NCBI GenBank assembly: GCA_949128135.1
Contig: OX421973.1
Location: 6,996,428 to 7,060,427 of the forward strand
DNA from: Parasteatoda lunata
Lineage: Eukaryota > Arthropoda > Arachnida > Araneae > Theridiidae
Direction of reading: 5' to 3'
DNA length: 64,000 bases
Below the pieces are notes generated by a model. It was not told where the DNA came from. It ran no database searches and saw only the letters and a program-made list of their open reading frames with translations. Positions 1 through 11,901 of the stretch are shown here, piece by piece (the stretch's first letter is position 1; each line of letters starts with the position of its first letter). A program made the position numbers and the translations under genes.

Positions 1-84
1 TAATCTTTCTGAAAATCGAGAGAGAAACTGCCGTTCTTTCTACTCCTATGACTTTCCTCACGTTAATTGTGAAAGCATGCTAAG

Positions 85-356
85 TTTATGCGTGTGGCGA
101 TGTTGTGAGTATCTCGCGAATTGTGAGGTCCCGCGCCACACGTGTCTCTCGCCAATTGTTTTGTTTTTTGAGTGTGTGCTTTTTTCTTTGTTGTTGTGAA
201 GTTGTTGTCTATCTCTCGGATCTCGAGATATGTGAGTTAGAATTCTTGTGATAATGCAAAAAATAAAGTGAAGCTACAGTCCAAGAGTCGTAAATGAACT
301 TTAAGAAATGAGTTTAAACATATTATTAATTCGAACCGGCGCAAAGATTCTTCATT
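85..356 (+). repeat. 5' LTR of the Pao/BEL element
   Basis: Matches 2850-3120 along its whole length with scattered substitutions and 1-2 base indels. It contains an AATAAA-like stretch (about 260-268) in the same place as the partner. The expected TG start has mutated to TT, and the CA end is also lost. Bounds are accurate to a few bases. Confidence 0.85.
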
Positions 357-583
357 TAGCCGTTACGAGACGGAGAATTAATTGATGTGTGTAATATGGC
401 GAACTTATGAAAGCAGGTGTTCTTCGATCGAAGTTCTAAGTTTCGTTTTAAAAAGCTAAAAGAGGTACGTTCGTTTTGCATTCTCTTTCCATTTGATGTT
501 TTGGAGTTATTGTTTTTTTGCCCTCAGTTTAAGTAGGGTTTGTGTTATTTTGTGTTAATTGAGTGTTTTTTAAACAAATAAAA

Positions 584-2830
584 ATGTTTAAGGGTGCGCG
601 TAAAGGTGATTTAAAATTTATATGTTCGTAGATAGGCGAGAAATTTGACGAAAATGCTACAGTCTCTGATTTAATGGATGTCATTAAAAATAGTGATAAA
701 TATAAAAGTGACGCTACCTTAGTTTCGGATATCGCTAATTTAATTATTGAAGAAAGAAAAAGTGAAGAGGCTTCTATTGTTCAAATCGAAAAATTGAAAT
801 TAGAACGAATTCAAGCTGAATTAAAATTAGCGGAATTAAGGAAATAATCGTTTAAAAATATGGACGGATCTAAAAACGAAAAAATAGAATCATTGGATTC
901 TCTAGTTAAAAGTGTTCGGGTTTTAACAGTTAAGATTCCTTTTAAATCGGAAGACTGGGGACACTTTTTTACATATATAGAGAGAGCGTTTGAAATAAAA
1001 AGCGCACCAAAATTGTATCGAGTGGTAATTTTATAAATCGTGTTGGGCAAACGCGCAATTAACATATTGACATATGTTCAGGCTAATGATACTTCGGATT
1101 ACGAGAAATTAAAATCAGTTGTTCTGAAGCAATATGAGCCTACTGCTCAAGTGTGCTTAGAAAATTTTCGGAAAGCAGGTAGACAAGCAAATGAGTCCCA
1201 TGCGCAATTTACTGCAAGGCTTACAACAGCTTGGGATTATTACTTAAAAATGAAAAAAGTTAAGACTTTCGAGGAATTAAAACAGTTAATTATTTCGGAT
1301 AAGCTTTTTTCAACATTAGACTGTGAAACATCTATGCTTATTAGCATAAAAATAAGGGAAGGCAGGATGTTGCCAACAGCAATGGCCCCAAATTGTGACG
1401 TGTTCTACCAGTCAAAACACAAGCCTGTACGTGAAGTGTCAAATAACTTTAAGTGGTCTCGTTCTAATCAAAGAGGGACGAACGTTAGATCATTTTTTTC
1501 GGGAATTAGAACAACTGGGAATAAGGATTTTAAATGTAGTCTGTGTAAAAACGAACCACATAATTTGTACCAATGTCCGATCCATGAGAAAAAGTCAGTT
1601 CCAGAAAGACTGGAGATAGTTAAACAAAATAAACTTTGTTTTAACTGTTTCGGAAAACATTGCGTAAAAAATTGTAGATCAAAGTTCTCGTGTCAGGAAT
1701 ATCAAAAAAGACATCATAACTCACTCCATTTTCGGAGAGATTTTGTGGGTTTTGAGAGGGAAATTGACAACAGCAGCTCGAGGAGGTTTGATGAAGGTCG
1801 GAACAACAATTTCAATGGCGCAGACAGTAGAGGTTTAGATGTACATGCCAGAGTTTTTCCTTCTGAACGCGTAGCTCAAACACAGAATAATTCAGAGGTG
1901 ATTAATTGTGCGGCTAAAGTCGAAAATCGTTCGACGACTGTTCTTTTGAGTACTGCACAAGCATTAATTAAAAATAAATCAAGTAATTTTGTGAGAGTTA
2001 GAGTGCTATTGGACAATGGTTCCATGAGCCATTTTGTGAGCCAAAAATTCTTAGAAACGTGCGGCCTTTCCGAAAGTGAAACTAATTTAAGAGTATCTTG
2101 TTTAGGAAATGTCACCTTACCATTGCAGGGATCTGTAACAGCAACTATTGCGAACAAAGAGGGAACATTTATTCGCGACCTTGAATTTTTTAGTTGTAGA
2201 GCGTATAATCGATAGGATTCCTTCGTCCCCAATGAATATTCAAACTAAGGGTATGGCGCACATACGATTAGCGGATCTGAACTTCAGCGTATCGGGAAAG
2301 GTTGATATGCTTTTGGGAGCCCCAATATTTTACGAGTTATTAAGACCAGGGCAAATATATCCTCCAAACTTGGAATTAATTTTGCAAAATAGTGTGTTCG
2401 GTCATATTACCTCGGGAAGAATAAATATTAACAATGAGACCAAATTACATTGCGGGTTAGTTCGAGAAGATAACTTAAAGGCAACTTTACATAAATTTTG
2501 GGAAATCGCGGAGGTAGAGCCCGAAGTAAATAATTTTGAAAGTAAAGAAAACGAAATATGTGAGAATCATTTTCAGAATACGCATGCGAGAAAAGAGGAT
2601 GGTAGATACATAGTTTAAATGCCCTTTAAAGAGGATCCGAGTGTTTTAGGAGATTCAAAGGCAATTACGCTTAAGTGATTAGGCTCTTTGTGGAACAGAT
2701 TGGTAAAAGCTTCCGAGTATTTAAGTATGTACAAAGACTTTATTAATGAGTATGAAAAACTGGGTCATATGAGTGAGGTGATAGAGCGGGACGAACCGGA
2801 AGTTACATATTTCCTGCCACACCATGGGGT
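584..2830 (+). pseudogene. Broken gag-protease-RT fragment of the Pao/BEL element
   Basis: A gag-like frame opens at ATG 584 and is interrupted by in-frame stops at 629, 845 and 1034. The longest open piece is 1040-2215. It has a charged N-terminal gag region, a cysteine/histidine zinc-knuckle region (about 1536-1690, CxxC spacing with C-rich continuation) and an aspartic-protease-like segment with a LLDNGS motif near 2010, where LLDSGS would be usual. A frameshift at about 2150-2200 moves the reading to 2148-2618, which reads as the end of the protease domain and the linker into pol. Stops at 2616 and 2676 interrupt the RT start, which ends near 2830 at a deletion junction. It cannot make a functional polyprotein. 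No attempt was made to restore it. Confidence 0.85.
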
Positions 2831-2849
2831 GTATTCATGGCAGGGAGAA

Positions 2850-3120
2850 TGTATGCGTGTGGCGATGTTGTGAATATCTCGCCAATTGTGAGGGTCCGCG
2901 CCACTCTTGTTTCTCGCCAATTGTTTTGTTTTTCGAGTGTGTGCTCTTTTCTTTGTTGTTGTGAAGTTGTTGTCTATCTCTCGGATCTCGAGATATGAGA
3001 GCTAGAATTCTTGTGATAATGCAAAAAATAAAGTGAATCCACAGTCCAAGAGTTGTGTGTGAACTCTAAGAAATGAGTTTAAACATATTATAATTCGAAC
3101 TAGCGCAAAGCTTCTTCACA
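2850..3120 (+). repeat. 3' LTR of the Pao/BEL element
   Basis: This is the second LTR. It begins TGTATGCG immediately after the purine-rich tract at 2839-2849 and ends in CTTCTTCACA, so it keeps the TG...CA ends that the 5' copy has lost. A SINE begins about 10 bp further on. Confidence 0.85.
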
Positions 3121-3129
3121 GCTCATTTC

Positions 3130-3471
3130 GATCGCCAATAGACACGGTTCCCAGCAGATCACCGAAGTCAAGCATCTCTGGCTACGATCAGTGTGCGGGT
3201 GGATGATCAGTCTGCGTAGGGACCAATTAGATCAGTCTGCGTAGGGACCGAGGGTGTGCGGTATTGGTCCTCGTTAAACTGTTCTATCGTAAAGTGCTCG
3301 ACTTCGCGGGCAGCTCGTCGGGCTACCGAAGCGGGGTTGCCATCCCCTCTGCAGAGGATCAAAATTGTGATGGCATGTCTTCGGATCATCCTCAGGGATG
3401 TTTCCCAGACCAATAACCCGTTGTGCAGCTTTAGAGCGACGTAAATTAACCACAACTACAACAACATCACC
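3130..3471 (+). mobile_element. 5S-rRNA-headed SINE, plus-strand copy
   Basis: The first about 100 bp resemble the internal-promoter half of 5S rRNA: a GATCACCGAAGTCAAGCA word (box A region), then a GGTCAGT-like word and a GGGTG(G)...TGA word (box C region). The body runs on through a conserved SINE sequence and ends in a CAACTACAACAACA tail. Compared with the other copies, a short AGTCTGCGTAGGGACC word is duplicated (about 3211-3250) and about 10 bp are missing near 3408. Small open frames here are by-products of the SINE sequence. Confidence 0.85.
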
Positions 3472-3547
3472 AATAGTGTTTTATGTTTAGAAAAAAAAAG
3501 TGTTTTTTTTTCAGTTTATTTGAGTAATGAAAATATCATCTGATTTT

Positions 3548-3870
3548 AGTAGTAGTAGTAGTTCATTTACGTCGCACTAGAGCTGCACAATGGGCTATTG
3601 GCGACGGTCTGGGAAACATCCCTGAGGATGATCCGAAGACATGCCATCACAATTTTGATCCTCTGCAGAGGGGATGGCACCCCTGCTTCGGTAGCCCAAC
3701 GACCTGCACGCGAAGTCGAGCACTTTACGGTAGCACAGTTTAACGAGGACCAATACCGCACACCCTCGGTCCCTACGCAGACTGATCCAAGTGGTGACCC
3801 ACCCGCACACTGACCGCAGCCAGTGATGCTTGACTTCGGTGATCTGCTGGGAACCGTGTCTTAACGATCA
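3548..3870 (-). mobile_element. 5S-rRNA-headed SINE, minus-strand copy
   Basis: This is the same family as 3130-3471 in the opposite direction. An AGT-repeat tail lies at 3548-3562 and the 5S-like head at about 3765-3870. The two copies are tail to tail with a spacer of about 75 bp, making an inverted repeat with arms of about 320 bp. This copy keeps the GTCGCCAATAG segment that the plus copy lost. It lies about 320 bp upstream of the RPS20 start codon. Confidence 0.85.
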
Positions 3871-4190
3871 GTCCACTGCGGGACTCATCTGATTTTAAAA
3901 AATTTAATATTAGTTATGTCGAAAAATATTGCGATATATTGAGATTTCCACGGTTGGTTGACTGAATAAAACTTAGCCCTGATTTTTACGAGAAGCGTCA
4001 TCTATAGATCATATTGAATTTTAATTTAGCTCGGCAACGGCAGTTCATTGCTGATCACTGCGACCAGCAACCACTTAGAAAGGAAGCGAGAAACCACGTT
4101 GAAATTCTAACGTTGAATTTGGCTCACCGCTGTTCAATTTCCATTTTTTTTATTCGAAATTGATTAAGTCGGCCAAACGAAGAATTGAAA
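3871..4190 (+). promoter_or_regulatory. Presumed promoter and 5' UTR region of RPS20
   Basis: This 320-bp segment between the SINE and the RPS20 ATG is the only place for a promoter if exon 1 is the first exon. No TATA box is obvious at a convincing position. Pyrimidine-rich words (for example about 4132-4156) could hold a TOP-type start, as is usual for ribosomal protein genes, but I cannot fix the start site. Inferred from position. Confidence 0.4.
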
Positions 4191-4193
4191 ATG
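4191..4193 (+). CDS. RPS20: RPS20 coding exon 1 (initiator ATG only)
   Basis: The sequence GAAAATG is followed directly by a consensus donor GTAAGT at 4194. Splicing to 7966 gives Met-Ser-Ala-Tyr-Lys-Asp, matching how animal RPS20 proteins begin. The exon continues upstream as 5' UTR. Ending exon 1 right at the start codon is common in ribosomal protein genes. Confidence 0.9.
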
Positions 4194-7100
4194 GTAAGTG
4201 TTTTAATTGATTACTTTCCTTTCTGATCTTAAAAATAATAATTTTGATAAAGGATATTGATAATTAGTTCTGAGACCCACGCTTATAAGTTAAGCCTGGA
4301 CGATCATCGACCATGTTATAAAGTTTTAAATAAATTTCTTTGTGCTTTATTAAATTGTAATATTTTTTTTTATTATCGTTGATATTCATATTAAGTAAAT
4401 AGTAATATTTCATTCCTGCCATTAGTAGAATGAATCCTCAACATTTTCGATCGTCAGTTTTTTTTTTACCTTTGTCATTCTTTATTTAACATTTATTAAT
4501 ATCATTTTTCGTGTGGTTCAAAAAATTGCAAATAATAGTGTATATTTAAGGTAATAAAGGTTCAAAAGCTTTTTTTCTAAAATTGACTGGAATATTTTCA
4601 GCCAAGTACACGTGCTATTTGATTCTGCTTAGATATTTACTAGTAATTATTTGGCTTTTCGTATCATTCTTCTGGGTTTAAAGACTGGAAGCGAGGCATG
4701 TGTTTATGTTTTTATTTTTGCAGAATTCCCTTACAGAAAAAGAGAATTTCTCACCCTTTCTCAAAAACAGAGTTAGATTTCAAAAAGTTAAGTGAGATTT
4801 TTATAAATTAAGAAAACACGAATAGACTTGTAAAAAATTATTTCTTTAATTATAATACATTTTTAACATCTTCTAATTTTTAAAGCGTGGAATATTTCTA
4901 CTGAATCGTATGGAAATCTAATCTACTTTATATATACTTTTGTATCAGCTTCTATATCTAATTTTGTATCAGCTATTCTCATTAGGTTGCTCAAATGCTT
5001 ATCAGTCAATCTGTTACGATATTTTATCATAATTCGGTTTTGGTTGATAAATGACCTTGCAACAGGTGAACTATTCCAAATCACTAAGTAAATTTGTAGC
5101 ATTGTGCACACACTTTCCTATCCTCTACATCTGCCAGCATAGGCTTGATTATTTCTGCTATAGAATAGTGAAGTCTGTTGAAGTTATTTCCATGTTCCAT
5201 TTTTTCTCTGTAATGAAAACACTGAGTGTGCAAACTTCTCGCACTAATAATTTTTTAATGCGAGTAAAGAAAAAAATATGCAATATTTTCATGTTCGCGC
5301 GCTGTAGTGAAGACACTGGTAACTCAGTCAAGGATAAAGACCACCTCTGTCCATTAAAAACGTATGATTCTAAAAATTTTTTCTTAATCCTACTAACGTT
5401 TGAATATATGATTCTTTCTCCAATTTAATTCCTTTGGATTAATGGATTTTCTCCATTTTGAATATTTGGAACTGGGGTGGTAGCATGTTCTGATTCTTAT
5501 TCATACAATACAGTGTAATGTGCGATTGCTATTCACTCGATTTTAAGAATCCAGTATCCCGATTTGTATACATGTGTTTTTAAATCCATCAATTGCGAAT
5601 TGTGCTTGCACAGTTGTAGTACAGGGCTGGTTGTGCTCCAGAAAAAATCCGGATTTCCGGAATTTTTGCTAACAGTGATCTGGAAGTTTCCAGGTCCAGA
5701 CATTTCAAAAAACCATTGATCACAGAAGTTTCCAAAAATCAAATTTTCAAAGGTGGAACTTAAGAGCACAGTTTATTTTATTTGTTTGCAAGGGAGAGCT
5801 AGAGAGGTACTCTATAAGCTTACATTCATGATTAATATTCATTTTTATCAGTAAATAGTTGTTATAATCATAAACTCAAGCAAGAAAGACATATTTTGTA
5901 AATTTTAATTACTTCTCCAGGTCATCATAGGTATGTGTAAAAGTGTAAAATTTTAAATGTATTTTCATTAAACTAAGAAATATTGAGTAAAAGGAAAAAC
6001 CTTGTTTAAATTTGTTTCTAATTTTTCAATTTAAACTGATTTTTTTTTTTTTTTTTTTAAGAAACTAGAGATTATCCGTAATTTTGACTTGGGCTCACAA
6101 TCACCCTTAGTAATATCAAGCATAGACTTTCCTATTAATTCATATTTCATAATAATTTTAATGCTAAGCATTGCAATTCATATCGTATAACTTATTTAAA
6201 AATTTAACATTGCAGTTTGTAAGTTTGCTTTATGACATTCCAATATATATATTCACATGATTCTATATAGGTGTGATTTTGGGGATATTTCCTTATTGTG
6301 ATCTGGCACGCCAATTACAGAGTTTTTTTAAAAAAATAAACATGTCGATGTTTGCTAGAGTTTTGGCTATTAATTTCGTTTCTCGCCAGCTGCTTCCCGA
6401 AAGGTGCCAAGATCATGATATGGAAATCTCTAATAATCTTTATTAGGTAATTTAAGGAAACTTTGTCACAATCTCCCTGAAATAATTATCAATGAAGAGG
6501 GTTAGCTAGAAGGATATAACTTGTGGTCAACCTTCTATTAGTTTTTTAAATTAAAAAGAAAATACTGCTTTTGTGAAGAAATTTTCCAGTATGGAAATAC
6601 CCTCAATGTATCTTTTAATCTGTTATTAGAAGCCTCTGACTTTAATAGTTATTTTCCCCCATGCAGTATTTCTTCTGAAAACTGCTTATATTTTAAAAAT
6701 ATGTTATCAGTATTTGAACATGATTTTAGATCCCATGTCTTAGTGCCAAAAATCCAGGATTTCGTTACCATCTTGTCTATTTTGAAAATATTCAATAACT
6801 ACTTTTTTATTGATGTACCTAATGTTGACTTTGTTCATTTGGAAAGATCCAAATGAACTGCAAAATGTCATTTCAAAAGTAATGTTAGTTACTAAATAAA
6901 GCTAATTAACGAATAATAACCTACAGATAATTTTTAAATTATGGAATGAGTTAAAATTTTTACAATTATATATTATGCTAGATTGATTGCATAACACAGC
7001 ATAAAATTTTTACAATTATATATTATGCTAGGTTGATTGCATAACACAGCATAAATGAGTTTGCTAGGCTATGAATCCTTTCTGTAAAAAAAAAAAATAT

Positions 7101-10100
7101 TGATATAAGGTAAATTTTATTTAAAAATAAAATTTATTTAAATCTGTTTTTAAAAAATCAGTATTAACCCAATTTTTAAAATCTCAGTCACAGGCAAATC
7201 TTTACAATAGATTAGAGCTGTAATATAAGAATAGCTGAAGCAACTTTGTGTTATTGTATATAAGTTATTTTAACGAGAAAGCATATTTTCAGCAAACACC
7301 AATTTTTAAAAAAAACAATTTCATCACAATGTCCTGTGGTTTGGCTATGAAGGTTGATGATCTGTATTTCGGGGTAGTTTGGACTCAAACTTGGATAATC
7401 TCTTGTTATTTGCTTATATTGTCTGCTATCTTGTTATTTGCTTATATAATTCTAACTGGTTATGAGGCGAGATGTATACAAGGCACTGATGTATACAAGT
7501 TTTTTTTTTTAAATGAGGATCTTTTTCTCTTTGATAGAAAAATTATTTGTTAATATTCTTTTGCCCCAATAATTTTTTTTAATTGCATTTGGCAAGGTAT
7601 TAAATGATTAGTGTGGAATCAGATTTTGTTAATAACTATATTAATGTATAGTGTTAATATTTTCTTGTTAAATGGTTACATCAAATGATAATTAATATAA
7701 CAATTCAACTCTCAGTAAGAATTCAATTTAATTTATGAGTTCAAGAAATAAAATTTTGGAACAGTGAATTGAAATATTTACTAATTTTTGATTCTTTTAT
7801 ATTTCAACTGATTCTTAGTTCATAAAAATTTCTACTGTTATTTCCCCGAAAGAAATTTCTGCCCGCATATTTAGTTGGTCATTTGCCTATAATTTTTGTT
7901 TAGAGTTAGTAATGTAGTTTAATGATTGTTTTATTTAGTTTGTTATATTTGGTTTTTTTATGCAGTCAGCTTACAAGGATTCAATGAAACCTGGTGTTGA
8001 AGAGACGCAAAATTGGCTAAATCACAGAATTCGAATTACTCTTACCAGTTTGAATGTAAGAAGCTTAGAGAAAGGTATCTTTTTTGTATTAGTATTCAAT
8101 TTAACTTATGTTATCAAACTTTGATATTAAATGTTATTATGTTTCAGTATTTGTTACCTTTTACTGTGGCAGAATTGTGGGGACATGGTCACAGAACGTT
8201 AGTTCGTGCAGAAAGATTTTTTCTTTAGGAAGTAAAAAATTTCGATTTTTCTCTTCTGCTGAAATTTTTGCAAGACTTTCTTTCCTCTAGATTCATACCC
8301 AAAAGATGCTCTTTTTTTGTACATCGGAAAGAAAAGAAATGTGTGGGAATTTTGTATTCTTAATTGACTAGGTTGAGTATTCTTAATGATTGCGTCAGCT
8401 TAAATTTCAATTAGACAATGTGTATATAAATATCATGGTGCATAGTGTTTTTAAAAAGTGCCTTATTTTCCCTTTCCAAAAACGAAATTTTTTTAGATAC
8501 CGTCTCTAATTTCGTCGCGTACTATGCAAAGCGTGCTTTTCACATGTTTCTATTCCAACGTTTTCAAAAATCTTTTCGGCGTGCCGCCTGTCCACAGCGT
8601 TGGAAAGAGTCAATAATTTTTACATGTTTGATGAAATACTTGCGAGTCCATATGTGTGTTTGGTTCAGTGAGATTATTGCCTTCTCATGTGCAACTCAGC
8701 TGCATTTTGGAGGATATTCTCAATTTCAGACTTCATTTTCACCTTCTGATATCAAACTGAAAAATTTCTCTCTATGGCTAATATAATCAAGAAAAGAGTT
8801 CTTGTCAGGAAGTAGTTATTTTTTCATGATCATCTAAAGTCTTTGAAAATCATTTTGAATTTTGTTAATGTCTGTAGTGCTTAAAAGGTGCTTATTTTTT
8901 GTTGAAAGATTTGGCTACCTACTCTATATATGTATAGATTTATAGATATAAAATTTTTTAAAAAAATTGAAGATTGTGAAAGTTTAAAAGGTAACTAGCT
9001 GTTAGAAATCGTGTTCTTTCTTCCTTTTTTTTTTCTTCCCCCAAAGAACACCAAATTTGACTGTGAGTGAGGATTGTTACCAGAATTGTCAGAGATGACT
9101 AAAATGCTAAACAAAACAGGGTGGCCACCCACCTGGAGAACCTGGAATTATCAGGGAATTTTTTTGTCTTTAAAAAAACCTGGAAAAATCAGGGGCATTA
9201 GGATAAAAACCTGGAAAAATAGGGGAATTTTTTAAAATAAAGCTGGAATTTTTTTAAAAAATATTTTAACATTTGTTACACCCTATTTTTTTTTGAGGAA
9301 AATTTATTGTCAAATAATTAAAATATATTATCAACTTGGCAATACTTTGCTTTTATTAAAATACTCTCCATTCTCACCGTGCAAAACTATACTCCATTCC
9401 ACCTTAAGTTGGCACTGCAGGGAAGGGTAGGATATGTAATACTCCGCCTTTGAAAAGTAGTTCTTCTCTATTTTGGAATTAATTGCAGTTTAAATGCACG
9501 TTCAAATATAAATTAATGTTGTATAATAAGAAAAGTTTATCTTGAAACATACATTCGAAGTTTTTCAAGTTTAAATGTATTTAATTTATAAATACCTTCT
9601 CAGTAAAGCGAATGTACAAAAAAGGAGGTGTTATAGTTTGGCGCTGGATTAGTTTTCAAGGCCAAGGAATTGGCGCGTTGGCTAAGTTTTTACACTGGTC
9701 AGCCAGCCTGTTCCCTTGTTTTTTTTTCGCTTTCTTTCACTCATATCGCTTAATTTTTCTTTTGTTTTGTTTTTTATTAGTTATAAACTGTTAATTTGTT
9801 GTTTTTTATTGGTTAGTTATTGTTACCTTGTTTTTTTTATACTTATTCTTTTTTTTGCATTAATTGTTAATTTGTTGTTTTTTACTAGTTATTTAATGTT
9901 AGCTCGTTTTTTATAGTTATGATTTTTTTGTGCATTAATTGTTAATTTTTTTTGTGATTCCTTGTTAAAATTTTTTCTTCTTCTTTTGTTGCTTATTACT
10001 AAATATTTGCATGCTTTTTTTGTTAGTTTGTATTATTTTGTTACTTATTGCTCTGAATGCATAGTAACCATTTTGAAACAAATGGATGATTGAAATTTAA

Positions 10101-11816
10101 AGATTAGATGAAATAGAGAATTTAAAAATACTTTAACTTTTAAAACAAAGTTTCAATTACCAAACCATAATTTTAATTTAAAATTGTGATTTCTTTTTTT
10201 TTTTCTTTTGATTTTTAAAATGACAAAATAAATGTATCAGATTATGTTTATAAGTGTAGTCATTCATTAAAAAAAAGTTCAGCTGAAAAGTCTTTAAAAA
10301 AATTTATGTAGTAATTAAAAATTTTTTTCACTATATTTATTTATAGAAAATCTGATAATGCCAAAGATACTGTAAACATATTATGAGAAAAAAAAAAACT
10401 TAAATGTTTACTTTAATCTGTACTTTCAATCTCAAAAACCAAAAGATTTTTAAAAAAGTAATTTGAAATGTGTTGGAATCTAACACATACCAAGAAAGAA
10501 AGTAATTTCGTTAGCTAAAATTAATTAATGCAGCAATTTATTTAAAATGAATTTTAAAACTTAGAAAAGAAATAATAAAAGTATCAATGATTTAAAACAC
10601 TGTTTTTTTAATTTTTTAAATCAATATTTATATATATATATATATATATATATAAATCAGTTGATTTAAATCATGATTCAAATCGTGATTTAGATCAACA
10701 AACCCTGTTCATAAATGAAAAAAAAATAACAAATTTAAACCAGTATAGTAAAATTGTAATTGATTATTTATTTTTCTAAATATTAACCTCGTATGTACAA
10801 TATTTAATGAAAAAGTTTTTCCCTTCAGAATGAATAAAAAAAAAACTAAAAAAATAGACAGGTGAATATTATTAAACTGATGACAGTTGAGCATATTTGC
10901 TGTGTAGCTAATTCAGCATATGATTTCATTATTATTTTTTTAACGACAAAGTTAAAATTGCTTTTGCTTTATTCAATCTCCTTAAAGATTCAAATTTTGT
11001 GTCTTTTGCGCCATGCGTAGCTCTGAAGCATAATTCGCTTTTTATAGGAGCTTTAATAATGTGATGGCGGAAATTTAAGATTTTTAGTTTTGTTTAATTA
11101 AAGGGATTTTTAAATATTATCTGAAATACAAATTCCATAATACAAGTGTAAGTATAGGAATTGAAATAATTTTAAAAAAAGATACAAAATGTGAATAAAT
11201 TTTTTTTTTTAACATTGAAAGGTCAATTTAAACCAGTCAATATTTTAATTATTATTTTTGAAATACAAAGCCAAAAAAGCTGAGAAATTCTTTCTCTTGT
11301 GTAGAAGATATTAAGATATTTCAGTATCTGACAAAATATTTCCAGACTAATTCTACTATACTTAAATAACTAATTATACGGATTTATCTCTTAAGCCACC
11401 TTTCACACCCGCAAAGATCCTGAAAAGCAACGGAAGATTCTGATATTTTAAAATATGTATTTTCTATTGAAAAAATGCGCCTAACCACCCAAGTAGAATT
11501 TCTCCTGATAAGAAGTTGTGGATTGAATTCAATTCAGGACAACCCCACAAAAAGTTTGCAGAAGGAACTGTCAACTGTTAAAATATTAAATGAATAACAT
11601 GATAACCACCAGGACAGGTCAATGAGCTCTTGTTGAGTCTAAGATGGTGGGATATGGCAGCTGAAAATATGGGGGGGGGGGCGTACATACAGTACGCGCT
11701 TCCTGTGTGGATAATACTAAAAATCCAAGTTCTTTTGTCTCTAAGAAGCAAATATATTTCAGAAAAAAATTATTTTTATATTAAAAAAAAAACTTTTCTG
11801 AAAAAAGTTTGAATTT

Positions 11817-11901
<85 letters not shown>

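Larger units (their letters stand above)
85..3120 (+). mobile_element. Internally deleted Pao/BEL-type LTR retrotransposon
   Basis: Two closely similar direct repeats of about 271 bp (85-356 and 2850-3120) flank about 2.5 kb carrying a broken gag, an aspartic-protease region and the first few dozen codons of a reverse-transcriptase region. The rest of pol (RT core, RNase H, integrase) is absent. The frame runs into sequence resembling the 3' end of such elements, with a purine-rich tract (2839-2849) just before the 3' LTR. The gag/protease/RT-start order and the conserved words place it in Pao/BEL. The LTRs differ at many positions and there are several stops, so it is an old, non-autonomous copy. 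No clear target-site duplication is visible. Confidence 0.88.
4194..7965 (+). other. RPS20 intron 1
   Basis: 3.8-kb intron with GTAAGT donor and TATGCAG acceptor. It contains a possible hAT-transposase scrap (4923-5061, minus), a hAT-like terminus near 5623 (CAGGGCTGGTTG word), poly-T at 6039-6058 and a 50-bp tandem duplication (6953-7054). No snoRNA-like box C/D pair was found in it. Confidence 0.8.

Noticed and set aside
3207..3813. Open frames on both strands around 3.2-3.8 kb
   Set aside because: They lie within the two inverted SINE copies and mirror each other; such SINE-derived hypothetical proteins are artefacts.
5051..5428. 125-codon plus-strand open frame
   Set aside because: No recognisable domain; it runs opposite to the possible hAT relic and lies in intron 1.
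8013..8290. Open frames overlapping RPS20 exon 2
   Set aside because: Out of frame with the ribosomal protein; shadows of exon 2 and its donor side.
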